A DNA stretch of 64,000 bases, from positions 62,001-126,000 of the forward strand of contig NZ_LKBT01000034.1 in assembly GCF_002699985.1 (NCBI RefSeq). The letters run 5' to 3'. The notes under the pieces are model-generated. The model was not told where the DNA came from. It did no database searches and saw only the letters and a program-made list of their open reading frames with translations. Made by a program: the position numbers and the translations under genes. Source of the stretch: Pseudomonas sp. ICMP 561. GTDB taxonomy: Bacteria > Pseudomonadota > Gammaproteobacteria > Pseudomonadales > Pseudomonadaceae. This document shows, one piece after another, positions 1 to 7,803 of the stretch; positions within the stretch are counted from its first letter, which is position 1; the number at the start of each line of letters is the position of its first letter.

Positions 1-965
1 ATGGTTTTCTCGCCGAGGTTACGGTCGTAGATTTCGGCGTAGTTGCCGACCTGCTTGATAGCGCGATACGCCCAGTCGTTATCCATACCGAACGCCTTGC
101 CCACCGAACCTTCGGTGCCCAGCAAACGCGCGACGTCCGCCGAGCCGCCCTTCTTGGCGCGCATCTCATCGACGTTGGCCGAGGTGATGCTGAACTCTTC
201 GGCAGTCATCAGCGCATAGGCGGTCCAGGTCACGATGTTGCGCCACACGGTATCGCCTTGAGCAACATAAGCACCCAACGGCTCCTTGGAGATCACTTCA
301 GGCAGTAACGCGTAGTCTTGCGGGTTGTTCATGACGGCACGGCGTGAGGCCAGACCCGACAAGTCATTGGAAATTGCGTTGCAGCGGCCACTCTGGAAGG
401 CAGCAAACAACTCAGGGCTTTTCTCGATGATCACGGTCTTGTAAGTCAGGCCGCGCTGGCTGAAATAGTCGTCCAGGTTCTGTTCCGACGTGGTGCCCGG
501 TGACAGGCAAAAAGTCGCGCCATCGAGGTCAGTCAGCTTCTCGATGCCATCTTTGGCGTGGGTCATGAAGCCCTGACCGTCGTAGAACCAGACGGTGGTG
601 AAGTCCACACCGAGGCTGGCAACGCGATCCGCCGTCCATGAGGTCGCACGGGACAGCACGTCGATTTCGCCAGAGGCCAATGCAGTGAAACGGTTCTTGC
701 CGGTGGTCGCGATGTATTCAACCTTGCTCGCGTCGCCCAACACAGCTGCTGCTACGCCGCGGCAGAGGTCAACGTCCATGCCGGTCCATTGGCCCTTGTC
801 ATCAATCAGGGAGAAGCCTGGCTTGTCACTGGCAACGCCGCAACGCACAGCACCGTGCGCTTTGACCTTTTCCAGCACACCCGCTTGCGCACCTGCAGCA
901 CCCACGAGGCTGATCAGCAACATTGACGACTTGATGAAAGTCTTAAGGCCATTCCGTTTTTGCAT
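1..965 (-). CDS. Amino-acid ABC transporter periplasmic binding protein, AapJ type (3' end beyond window)
   Basis: Read on the minus strand from the ATG at 965, the frame stays open to the window edge (321 codons). Residues 1-24 form a signal peptide ending AQA, then a family-3 solute-binding fold follows: VRCGVASDKPGFS near 35-47, WTGMDVDLCRGVA near 55-67, FCLSPGTTSEQNLDDYF near 150. Family members of the AapJ general L-amino-acid binder type are about 340 aa, so roughly 20 residues lie outside the window, probably followed by the permease genes. It would capture polar amino acids in the periplasm for an AapQMP-like permease. A LysR gene is transcribed divergently 155 bp away. Substrate is inferred from family only. 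Confidence 0.9.
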   Translation of the reverse strand, partial: MQKRNGLKTFIKSSMLLISLVGAAGAQAGVLEKVKAHGAVRCGVASDKPGFSLIDDKGQWTGMDVDLCRGVAAAVLGDASKVEYIATTGKNRFTALASGEIDVLSRATSWTADRVASLGVDFTTVWFYDGQGFMTHAKDGIEKLTDLDGATFCLSPGTTSEQNLDDYFSQRGLTYKTVIIEKSPELFAAFQSGRCNAISNDLSGLASRRAVMNNPQDYALLPEVISKEPLGAYVAQGDTVWRNIVTWTAYALMTAEEFSITSANVDEMRAKKGGSADVARLLGTEGSVGKAFGMDNDWAYRAIKQVGNYAEIYDRNLGEKT

Positions 966-1120
966 AGCATTGCCCCTTCTACGACAGATTTTTCTAGTTA
1001 TGGATGAACCACGATGGATCGGCAGGTGGCGATTACCTGCACAATAGCCATACAAAACCCGCATGCGTTAGCGACTGTTGATCCACTATGCTGGTCGCGC
1101 TATCGAATTTTGGAATAACT

Positions 1121-1993
1121 ATGGATATCGATTGGTACGAAGACTTTCTGGCCCTGGCCGATACGGGCAAGTTTACCGCCGCTGCCAGCATGCGCGGTTC
1201 ATCGCAATCGGCACTGAGCAGACGCATCCAGCTGCTCGAAACCCGCCTGGGCGCGACGCTGATAGATCGCAGCAAAAACCCCATCCGGCTGACCGCTGCT
1301 GGCGAGGCGCTGCTGCCCAATGCCTCGGAGCTGGTACGTCTGGCGCGAGATTGCGAGCAAAGCGTGAAGATCATTGACCGCCCCCTGACCTTTGCCTCGC
1401 TGCATACCCTGGGCTGCAATTTCTTTCCGGACTGGATCAGCCAGTTCTCGTCCGCCGAGTCGCCCATGTTCACTCGCATCGATACGGGCTATCGCAGTAC
1501 CGATGATTACTACATGGCGCTGATGTCCGGACGCTGCGACTTCATCCTGTTCTATCGCGATGCCCAGACCGAGCCGTACTCCCGACAAAGCGAATTCGAA
1601 GAGCTGTCGCTGGGCCACGATGAACTCTACTGGGTCGCCACGCCAGAAGTGGCGGCACGCTGCGCCAACTCCGATGCGCCCATCCCATGGCTGACCTATG
1701 CCCGCAGCGCACAACTGCATGACCTTTCACACAAACAGGTCAAACGCCACCCACAACCGCACCGACTACGCCGGGTATTCGAAGCCACCGTTTCCGAAGC
1801 CCTGAAGCCGATGGCGGCTGCCGGACACGGCGTGGCCTGCATGCCACACACGATGGTTGCGCCGTTGATCGAGCGAAAGGAATTGGTGCGCCTGTATCCG
1901 GAAATGGAGTCCGATCACCTGGAAGTGATTCTGGTGCGCTGGCGGGGTAACAGGAATGCCGAGGCGGATGCGTTTTGGAGGCGGATTTCTTGA
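1121..1993 (+). CDS. LysR-family transcriptional regulator
   Basis: Encodes about 290 aa. The N-terminal winged helix-turn-helix is clear (residues 1-60: MDIDWYEDFLALADTGKFTA, SSQSALSRRIQLLE, GATLIDRS), followed by a LysR substrate-binding domain. I chose the ATG at 1121 rather than the in-frame ATG at 1088 because the protein then starts exactly where LysR proteins do. The gene is divergent from the amino-acid-binding-protein gene, sharing a 155-bp intergenic region, so it may regulate that transporter. That link is inferred from position alone; the ligand is unknown. Confidence 0.9.
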   Translation: MDIDWYEDFLALADTGKFTAAASMRGSSQSALSRRIQLLETRLGATLIDRSKNPIRLTAAGEALLPNASELVRLARDCEQSVKIIDRPLTFASLHTLGCNFFPDWISQFSSAESPMFTRIDTGYRSTDDYYMALMSGRCDFILFYRDAQTEPYSRQSEFEELSLGHDELYWVATPEVAARCANSDAPIPWLTYARSAQLHDLSHKQVKRHPQPHRLRRVFEATVSEALKPMAAAGHGVACMPHTMVAPLIERKELVRLYPEMESDHLEVILVRWRGNRNAEADAFWRRIS

Positions 1994-2010
1994 AGTCCTG
2001 TGGCGAACAG

Positions 2011-2700
2011 TTACCAATAATCAGGCTTGTATGCCGGTTTTTTGTTTGTAGGTACTCGCTCTGGAAATTGGTGAGAGGCGAGCTCATCCTTCGTAACTCG
2101 ATGGCGCATCCAGTGCGCATGCTGCTTTAGGGACCCTGGAATTGTTCTCTGCATGCCCTCCCGGTGGGGCAAAATCACTCCAATTTGAATTTCAGGGAAA
2201 TCTTCTCGTAGCGCTCGCAGAGCAGGAGTCAGATCAGTGTCTGCGGAGACCAGAACAATCTGCTGTATACGCTCGTCAGGCAACAATCCAAGCTGCATAG
2301 CTGCCAGCCGATACATGCCGATCGCAATATTTACATCTGTCTCTTTTTCTTCAAGCTTCCAGATTTCAATCTGGTCTGTTCTGGAGGCCGGTATATTTTT
2401 ATCGACGAAACGCAAGGCATTACGGGGTTCGAGTTGATGCCGACCAAAGAAGATCTCGACCCCACGAACCTTCAATGCACGGAGGTAAGTGTCTTGAGCT
2501 TCTTTTGAAAGTCTTCCTCGGCTCGCCAGGGTTGGCATTACCCCTGTCGTGAAAAACTTTACGCTATGGAGCGTGTTTTCAGGATATTCCACCCGGATGA
2601 TATGGGACAGAAGAGCGGGGAGATCGAGCCATTTATATTCAGTGCCTGCGAGAAGGCCATAAAACAGGTTGTAGCCATCAACAAAGCAAGCTGTACGCAA
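2011..2700 (-). CDS. NYN (LabA-like) domain protein, putative PIN-fold RNase
   Basis: 229 aa. The N-terminus RTACFVDGYNLFYGLL carries the first acidic residue of the NYN/PIN nuclease fold, and IVLVSADTDLTPALRALRE near residues 145-165 carries the second (SADTD). NYN proteins are Mg2+-dependent RNases or RNA-binding relatives of LabA; the target here is unknown. The start is a TTG at 2700 preceded by AAGGA with 8-nt spacing. An intrinsic terminator sits about 20 nt upstream of this start, so expression may need read-through of a leader transcript. Convergent with the LysR gene, 17 bp between stops. Confidence 0.8.
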   Translation of the reverse strand: MRTACFVDGYNLFYGLLAGTEYKWLDLPALLSHIIRVEYPENTLHSVKFFTTGVMPTLASRGRLSKEAQDTYLRALKVRGVEIFFGRHQLEPRNALRFVDKNIPASRTDQIEIWKLEEKETDVNIAIGMYRLAAMQLGLLPDERIQQIVLVSADTDLTPALRALREDFPEIQIGVILPHREGMQRTIPGSLKQHAHWMRHRVTKDELASHQFPERVPTNKKPAYKPDYW

Positions 2701-2720
2701 AATTCAGTCCTTGGAAACGA

Positions 2721-2746
2721 AAAAACCGGCACTAGGCCGGTTTCTT
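2721..2746 (-). terminator. Intrinsic terminator upstream of the NYN start codon
   Basis: A 7-bp GC-rich stem with a 5-nt loop followed on the minus strand by six T. Its position, directly before the AAGGA and TTG start of the NYN gene, is unusual for a terminator and suggests premature termination. On the plus strand the tail is TTTCTT, weaker. Confidence 0.65.
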
Positions 2747-2794
2747 CACCCCAACGGCCAGCGAACTGAATCGCTGCGTACGGGGCTGAGTAGT
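2722..2794 (-). ncRNA. Candidate small RNA or attenuated leader upstream of the NYN gene
   Basis: Minus-strand unit made of a sigma70-like promoter (TTGACA at 2828-2823, 16-bp spacer, CATTAT at 2806-2801 preceded by TGC as an extended -10), about 70 nt of predicted transcript, then a canonical intrinsic terminator (7-bp AACCGGC/GCCGGTT stem, 5-nt loop, six T). The transcript would end just before the ribosome site of the NYN gene. It is either a short independent RNA or a terminator-controlled leader. I do not recognise it as a named family. No open frame of note lies inside. Confidence 0.45.
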
Positions 2795-2800
2795 GCGCCG

Positions 2801-2828
2801 ATAATGGCATAAATACTGACTGTGTCAA
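2801..2828 (-). promoter_or_regulatory. Sigma70-like promoter with extended -10
   Basis: Perfect -35 TTGACA (minus strand, 2828-2823) and -10 CATTAT (2806-2801) separated by 16 bp, with TGC directly before the -10. Start of transcription expected near 2794. It would drive the candidate leader RNA and the NYN gene. Confidence 0.5.
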
Positions 2829-2925
2829 CGCTCACTTTAGCCCTTACAAAACGCTTCTACTGTTTATGACAATGGGGGTTCTGCATACCTACCTGCTGAT
2901 CAGAAGGGGACTACAAACACTCGAT

Positions 2926-3004
2926 CTGTAGGCTGCGGGGCAGCGATAGTGATATGCCTGACGCACTGCTATCGCTACCTCGCGGCGCTCGTGAGCTCCT
3001 ACAG
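2926..3004. repeat. REP-like palindrome, type CTGTAGG...GAGCTCCTACAG
   Basis: Degenerate left arm CTGTAGGCTGCGGGGCAGCG and right arm CGCTCGTGAGCTCCTACAG. The right arm matches those at 48653-48742 and 63848-63936. Lies between the NYN leader promoter and the bestrophin stop codon. The rest of the gap 2701-3023 holds the leader RNA, terminator and promoter listed separately. Confidence 0.7.
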
Positions 3005-3023
3005 GTTCTGCGTCAAAAACCTA

Positions 3024-3908
3024 CTAAACCGTGCACTCAACCTTCGCGTCCCGAAGCATGGACTCCAGGTTGCGCTCGATGTTTTCGCACAGCTTGGTCA
3101 TCTGGATTTCATGCTCGCTGGCTTTGAACGGGCTTTGCAGGTCGGTGCCGATCTTTTCGATGGCCAGCAGCATGAAGCCAACGACAGTGGACGCCAGCGG
3201 CGTATACCAGCCCAACGTGTCCACCAGACCAATCGGCAGGATGACGCAGAACAGGCTGATGAACAAACGCGGGAACGCCACGTAAGGGTAAGGCAGCGGC
3301 GTATTGGCGATGCGCTCCATGCCGCCCTGGCAGTTGGAGAGTTCCACCATTGTCGATTCGAGACGCGCCAGACGGATGCTGTCCAGACGGCCGGCTTTGT
3401 ACTCTTTGGCCAACAGTGCAGCCGACGTATTAAGTATGTCGTTGGGGAAGTTGTTGGTTTCGTGCCTGCGTGCGTATTCCTCGCGGGTTATCAATGACTG
3501 TACTTCGTCGCCACAGGATTCACCCTTCAGATGCGCAGACAGGCATTTCACGAAGGCCACATGGCGACGCAGCAACACTGCTTTCACGGGATTCAGCTCG
3601 CCTTCATCCTCAACCAGCGTCAGCACCTGACGGGCGAAGCTGCGGGAGTTATTCACCATCGCGCCCCACAAGGTACGTGCTTCCCACCAACGGTTATAGG
3701 CACTGGAGTTGCGAAAGCTGGTGAGTACCACCAGCGCAGAGGCCAGCAAGGTCAAGGGCAACGAGGGCAAGCTGATCTTGCGATCCAGAAACAGCATGAA
3801 GTCCGCCGTGACCACGATGTCCCAGATCAGCAGCCAGAACAGTGACCAGCCTACGTAACCAATGGTTTTGATCAGAAATCGGTATTTGTCGATGATGGCT
3901 TGCTTCAA
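3024..3908 (-). CDS. Bestrophin family (UPF0187) membrane protein
   Basis: 294 aa from the chosen TTG at 3908, which has GAGGT seven bases upstream; an in-frame ATG at 3995 would add 29 residues but has no ribosome site. Diagnostic bestrophin sequence is SFRNSSAYNRWWEARTLWGA near residues 60-80, after two membrane segments (WSLFWLLIWDIVV and LPLTLLASALVVL); two more hydrophobic segments lie near 210-250 (FPRLFISLFCVILPIG, TVVGFMLLAIEKIG). Bacterial bestrophins are pentameric ion channels of the inner membrane, cation-selective in the one characterised case. Physiological ion and role here are unknown. Confidence 0.88.
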   Translation of the reverse strand: MKQAIIDKYRFLIKTIGYVGWSLFWLLIWDIVVTADFMLFLDRKISLPSLPLTLLASALVVLTSFRNSSAYNRWWEARTLWGAMVNNSRSFARQVLTLVEDEGELNPVKAVLLRRHVAFVKCLSAHLKGESCGDEVQSLITREEYARRHETNNFPNDILNTSAALLAKEYKAGRLDSIRLARLESTMVELSNCQGGMERIANTPLPYPYVAFPRLFISLFCVILPIGLVDTLGWYTPLASTVVGFMLLAIEKIGTDLQSPFKASEHEIQMTKLCENIERNLESMLRDAKVECTV

Positions 3909-4136
3909 AACGATTACCTCATGGGCTACTGCGTAATACACGCCGCTCACCTGCTTCGAATGCCATTGAGGTATATGGTTCGCGACTGACCGCATAAAAG
4001 CTGAACCGTTTAATGTTCAGTTAAGGTTGGGCCGTAATGGCCATCGGACAGTCCCAAAATACAATGAACAAAAAGCCCTCGGCTGCGCTCCACACTTATC
4101 TGGATGTTCAGCAGCACGTCACTGAGGGTAAATTCA

Positions 4137-6212
4137 ATGGGCTCGTCTTTTTCCAGCGAACAACGCACCGCACGCGACCAACTCTGTATCAACACCATTC
4201 GCACTCTGGCCATGGACGCCGTGCAGAAGGCCAACTCTGGCCACCCAGGAACGCCAATGGCTTTGGCGCCGGTGGGCTACACCGTCTGGAATCAGTTCCT
4301 GCGCTATCACCCTGAACATCCGGACTGGCCAAATCGCGACCGTTTCGTGCTGTCGGTTGGTCATGCCTCCATGTTGCTCTACTCGTTGCTGCACTTGGCA
4401 GGCGTGGTTGAAATTGATGAGCACGGCAAACCATCAGGCAAACCAGCGATAAGCCTTGAAGACATCAAGCAGTTTCGCCAGATGGACTCCAAAACCCCCG
4501 GCCACCCGGAATACCGCATGACTACGGGCGTGGAAACCACCACTGGCCCACTCGGCCAGGGCTGCGCCAACAGTGTCGGGATGGCGATGGCTGAGCGTTG
4601 GCTGGGCGAGCGCTTCAACGCACCTGAACGCACACTGTTCGATTACAACGTGTACGTGCTGTGTGGTGACGGCGACATGATGGAGGGCGTGACCGCTGAG
4701 GCGGCTTCCATGGCCGGACACCTGAAACTCGCCAACCTGTGCTGGATCTACGACAACAACACCATCAGCATCGAAGGCCACACTGAGCTGGCCTTCAGCG
4801 AAGACGTGCAAACCCGCTTTGAAGGCTACGGCTGGAACACTCTGCATGTGGCCGATGCCAACGACACCGAAGCGTTGGCCCGGGCCCTTGAGGTGTTCAA
4901 ACGCACCGATGACGCGCCGACCTTGATCGTAGTCGACAGCGTGATCGGCTTTGGCTCGCCCAACAAACACAACACCGCAGCGGCCCACGGTGAGCCCTTG
5001 GGTGACGATGAAATCAAGCTGACCAAAAAAGCCTATGGCTGGGACGAAAACTCCAGCTTTCTGGTGCCCGACGAAGCGCGCACCTGGTTGCACGACGCCC
5101 TGATTGAGCGCAATGCCAGCGATTATGAAAGCTGGCAAGGCGCGCTCAATAAGCTGGAAGAAGAACAAGCGGATCTGGCCGATGAGCTGCAACGCATGCG
5201 CGCTGGAGAAATGCCCGAGCAGTGGCAGGACAACCTGCAAACCTTCGAGACCGACGCCAAAGGCATCGCGTCGCGCGCTTCCGGTGGCAAGGTCCTCAAT
5301 GCCTTCGCGGCGAAAATCCCCTGGTTACTGGGCGGATCGGCTGACTTGTCGCCATCGACCAAAACCAACCTGACGTTCGACGGCGCCGGGAGTTTTTCGG
5401 CTGACAATTACAGCGGCCGCAACTTGCACTTCGGTATTCGCGAACACGCCATGGGCTCGATTGCCAACGGCATGGCGCTGTCTTACGTACGACCCTACAC
5501 CTCGACGTTTCTGGTGTTCAGCGATTACATGAAGCCGCCGATTCGCCTGGCGTCGATCATGGAGTTGCCGGTGATCTTTGTCTTCACCCACGACTCCATC
5601 GGCGTTGGCGAAGACGGCCCGACTCACCAGCCTATCGAGCAATTGACCCAGCTTCGCGCTACGCCCGGTTTGCTCACACTGCGCCCCGGTGATGCGAATG
5701 AAACCGCACAGGCCTGGAAAATCGCCTTGGCGCAAACCAGTCGTCCTTCGTGCATCGTGCTTTCGCGCCAACCGCTGCCCACGCTGGACCGCACGCAATA
5801 CGCGTCGGCGGAAGGACTGGAGAAAGGCGCTTATGTGTTAGCCGATGCCAAAGACAGCGAGCCTGAGGTGATTCTGATTGCCACCGGCAGCGAGGTTGGC
5901 ATGACCGTACAGGCGTTCGAGCAACTGAAAGCTCAAGGTGTTGCTGCACGCGTGGTATCGATGCCGAGTTGGGAGTTGTTTGAAGATCAGGATCAGGCTT
6001 ATCGCGACAGCGTCTTCCCGCCCTCGGTCACCGCTCGGGTTGCGGTGGAACAGGCAGGCCCGCTGGGTTGGGATCGCTATGTGGGCAACACGGGCACCAA
6101 GGTCACGATGAATACCTTCGGCGCCTCGGCCCCCATCGACAAACTGCAGGCCAAGTTCGGCTTTACGGTGGAAAATATTGTGAAGTTGGCGAAGGAGCAG
6201 ATGAAGAGATAA
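4137..6212 (+). CDS. tkt: Transketolase, stand-alone paralogue
   Basis: 691 aa from the ATG at 4137 (GAGGGT upstream), slightly longer than the 663 aa of E. coli TktA. Thiamine-diphosphate domain: GHPGTPMALAP near residue 35, GDGDMMEG near 185 with downstream NN for Mg2+/ThDP binding. Pyrimidine domain: GIREHAMG near 440 and HDSIGVGEDGPTHQPIEQL near 490. It transfers two-carbon ketol units in the non-oxidative pentose phosphate pathway. It is not beside epd-pgk-fba as the usual pseudomonad tktA is, so it is probably a second copy. It stands alone, with a REP element directly after the stop. Confidence 0.93.
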   Translation: MGSSFSSEQRTARDQLCINTIRTLAMDAVQKANSGHPGTPMALAPVGYTVWNQFLRYHPEHPDWPNRDRFVLSVGHASMLLYSLLHLAGVVEIDEHGKPSGKPAISLEDIKQFRQMDSKTPGHPEYRMTTGVETTTGPLGQGCANSVGMAMAERWLGERFNAPERTLFDYNVYVLCGDGDMMEGVTAEAASMAGHLKLANLCWIYDNNTISIEGHTELAFSEDVQTRFEGYGWNTLHVADANDTEALARALEVFKRTDDAPTLIVVDSVIGFGSPNKHNTAAAHGEPLGDDEIKLTKKAYGWDENSSFLVPDEARTWLHDALIERNASDYESWQGALNKLEEEQADLADELQRMRAGEMPEQWQDNLQTFETDAKGIASRASGGKVLNAFAAKIPWLLGGSADLSPSTKTNLTFDGAGSFSADNYSGRNLHFGIREHAMGSIANGMALSYVRPYTSTFLVFSDYMKPPIRLASIMELPVIFVFTHDSIGVGEDGPTHQPIEQLTQLRATPGLLTLRPGDANETAQAWKIALAQTSRPSCIVLSRQPLPTLDRTQYASAEGLEKGAYVLADAKDSEPEVILIATGSEVGMTVQAFEQLKAQGVAARVVSMPSWELFEDQDQAYRDSVFPPSVTARVAVEQAGPLGWDRYVGNTGTKVTMNTFGASAPIDKLQAKFGFTVENIVKLAKEQMKR

Positions 6213-6236
6213 TTCCGCAGCTAACTGAGCGACCCC

Positions 6237-6326
6237 GTAGGACCGGCTTTAGCCGGGAGGACTTTATTCCTGACAAAGGAATTGCAGAGGATGCAACGGC
6301 CCTCTCGCGGCTAAAGCCGCTCCTAC
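6237..6326. repeat. REP doublet (GTAGGACCGGCTTTAGCCGG type)
   Basis: Inverted pair: left arm GTAGGACCGGCTTTAGCCGG at 6237, right arm CGGCTAAAGCCGCTCCTAC ending 6326, with a spacer of about 45 bp. A third, single copy in direct orientation (GTAGGAGCGCCTTTAGCCGC) follows at 6339-6366 and runs up to the 3' end of the convergent YeeE gene. Confidence 0.9.
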
Positions 6327-6338
6327 GGACTAATTCAC

Positions 6339-6366
6339 GTAGGAGCGCCTTTAGCCGCGAGAGCGA
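6339..6366 (+). repeat. Single REP copy
   Basis: Unpaired REP arm 12 bp beyond the preceding doublet, ending a few bases before the stop of the convergent YeeE/YedE gene. Triplet REP arrangements are less common than doublets here. Confidence 0.75.
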
Positions 6367-6372
6367 TGCTCT

Positions 6373-7584
6373 TCAGCAACCGCTCAACGCAACCTGCGGT
6401 TTCTCGCCCGGGAAGAAGAACGGGCGGAATTTCACTCCCGCCACGTTGCCAATGTACGCCGCCACCAGCCACAACCAGCCGTGCAGGCTGCCGGATGCGA
6501 TACCGCTGAAGTACGCGCCGATGTTACAGCCGTAGGCCAGACGTGAACCGTAGCCCAGCAGCAGGCCGCCGATCACTGCCGCCACGATGGAGCGCGCCGG
6601 GATTTTCAAGTTGGGTGCGAATTTTCCTGCCAGACCAGCAGCCAGTAGCGCACCAATCATGATGCCGATGTCCATCACACTGGTTATGTCTTCCCACACT
6701 GGCGCGGCCAACGCCTTGGCATTGGCGGGCATCTGCCAGAAGGCCCAACTGCCTACATCGACACCCAGAGAACCCGCGACCTTCGCGCCCCACAGGGCAA
6801 ACGCCGAAGTGATGCCCCAAGGGCGACCGGCCAGGGCCAGGGTTGCGTAGTTAAGCAATGCCAAACCAATCGCGCCCCACACCAGTGGCCATGGACCGTG
6901 CAGGAAGCGGCGCAGGCCGACGTGTTCACTGGTCACCGCGGCTTCCAGTTGGCCGTGACGGCGCTTTTCCAGGCGCACAGTCACGAATGCAATGGCCGCG
7001 AACACCGCCAGACTCAGCACCAGCGCAGGGATCACACCAAAGCTCTTAACGATGGATGTTGCCGGAAAAGACGGCAGTGCAAACCACCAGTCAACGTGAT
7101 GAGTCGCAATCAACGAGCCGAGGATGAAGAACAGCAGGGTCACCAGCATCCGTGCGTTACCGCCGCCCGCCGTGAACAGGGTCCCGGAAGCACAGCCGCC
7201 GCCCAGCTGCATGCCGATGCCGAAGATGAAAGCACCAAATACAACCGAGACACCTGCTGGTGCAACCAGACCATTCACTGGCTGACCGAACAACGTGCCC
7301 GCGCCCAACGCCGGGAAGAACAGCACCACGGCGATGGCCAGCATGACCATCTGCGCCCGCAGGCCCGCACCGCGCCGCTCACGAATGAACACACGCCATG
7401 CGGAGGTGAAACCAAAGGCTGCGTGATAAAGCGTCAAGCCCAACGCCGCGCCGACGATGAGCAGGAGCACCTGACGCACGCCAACGCTGCTCAGCAGAAA
7501 CATCGCGATGAACAACAACAGGAAAGCAGCAATGAGCGGCGCACCGGGCTTGCGAGCCGGTGCCGCAGCAAGAGAAGTACTCAT
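6373..7584 (-). CDS. YeeE/YedE family membrane transporter (thiosulfate/sulfur type)
   Basis: 403 aa from the ATG at 7584; sequence before this is not YeeE-like. About ten hydrophobic segments. Family cysteines are present in LGGGCASGTLFTAGGG near residue 120 and AYGCNIGAYFSGIASGSLHG near 365, the two pseudo-symmetric halves seen in the thiosulfate importer TsuA (YeeE). It probably moves a reduced sulfur (or selenium) species across the inner membrane. The usual companion tusA-like YeeD gene is not next to it. Convergent with the transketolase across a REP cluster. Confidence 0.88.
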   Translation of the reverse strand: MSTSLAAAPARKPGAPLIAAFLLLFIAMFLLSSVGVRQVLLLIVGAALGLTLYHAAFGFTSAWRVFIRERRGAGLRAQMVMLAIAVVLFFPALGAGTLFGQPVNGLVAPAGVSVVFGAFIFGIGMQLGGGCASGTLFTAGGGNARMLVTLLFFILGSLIATHHVDWWFALPSFPATSIVKSFGVIPALVLSLAVFAAIAFVTVRLEKRRHGQLEAAVTSEHVGLRRFLHGPWPLVWGAIGLALLNYATLALAGRPWGITSAFALWGAKVAGSLGVDVGSWAFWQMPANAKALAAPVWEDITSVMDIGIMIGALLAAGLAGKFAPNLKIPARSIVAAVIGGLLLGYGSRLAYGCNIGAYFSGIASGSLHGWLWLVAAYIGNVAGVKFRPFFFPGEKPQVALSGC

Positions 7585-7679
7585 GGGAGGTCTCGGTTTT
7601 AAAGGGTAATGGCGGCGAGTATATCGCGCACAAGCTTTCGTGATCCTGCCGAAGCGCTGTTGCGCGGCAAGCTCGGTCC

Positions 7680-7736
7680 ATGTGGGAGATGCTTGGTCTA
7701 GGCGGCCGCGATGTCGATGGCACAGCGCCCCTACAG
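7680..7736. repeat. Degenerate REP
   Basis: Decayed palindrome running from CATGTGGGAG to GCCCCTACAG. It is followed within 10 bp by the AT-rich element at 7745-7784, the same arrangement as at 22.9, 36.9 and 48.7 kb. Confidence 0.5.
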
Positions 7737-7744
7737 GCAAAAAA

Positions 7745-7784
7745 GCATTACAAATCAGATACTTGTAGTTTATTTGATAGGAGC
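7745..7784 (+). repeat. AT-rich REP-associated 40-bp element, copy 1
   Basis: Starts GCATTACAAATCAGATA, continues through a T-rich core and ends TTTGATAGGAGC. Near-identical sequence is found at 22934-22974, 36874-36912 (minus) and 48749-48786, always directly after the CTACAG end of a REP arm. Confidence 0.6.
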
Positions 7785-7803
7785 AAAAAGAATTGGTGCT
7801 TTC

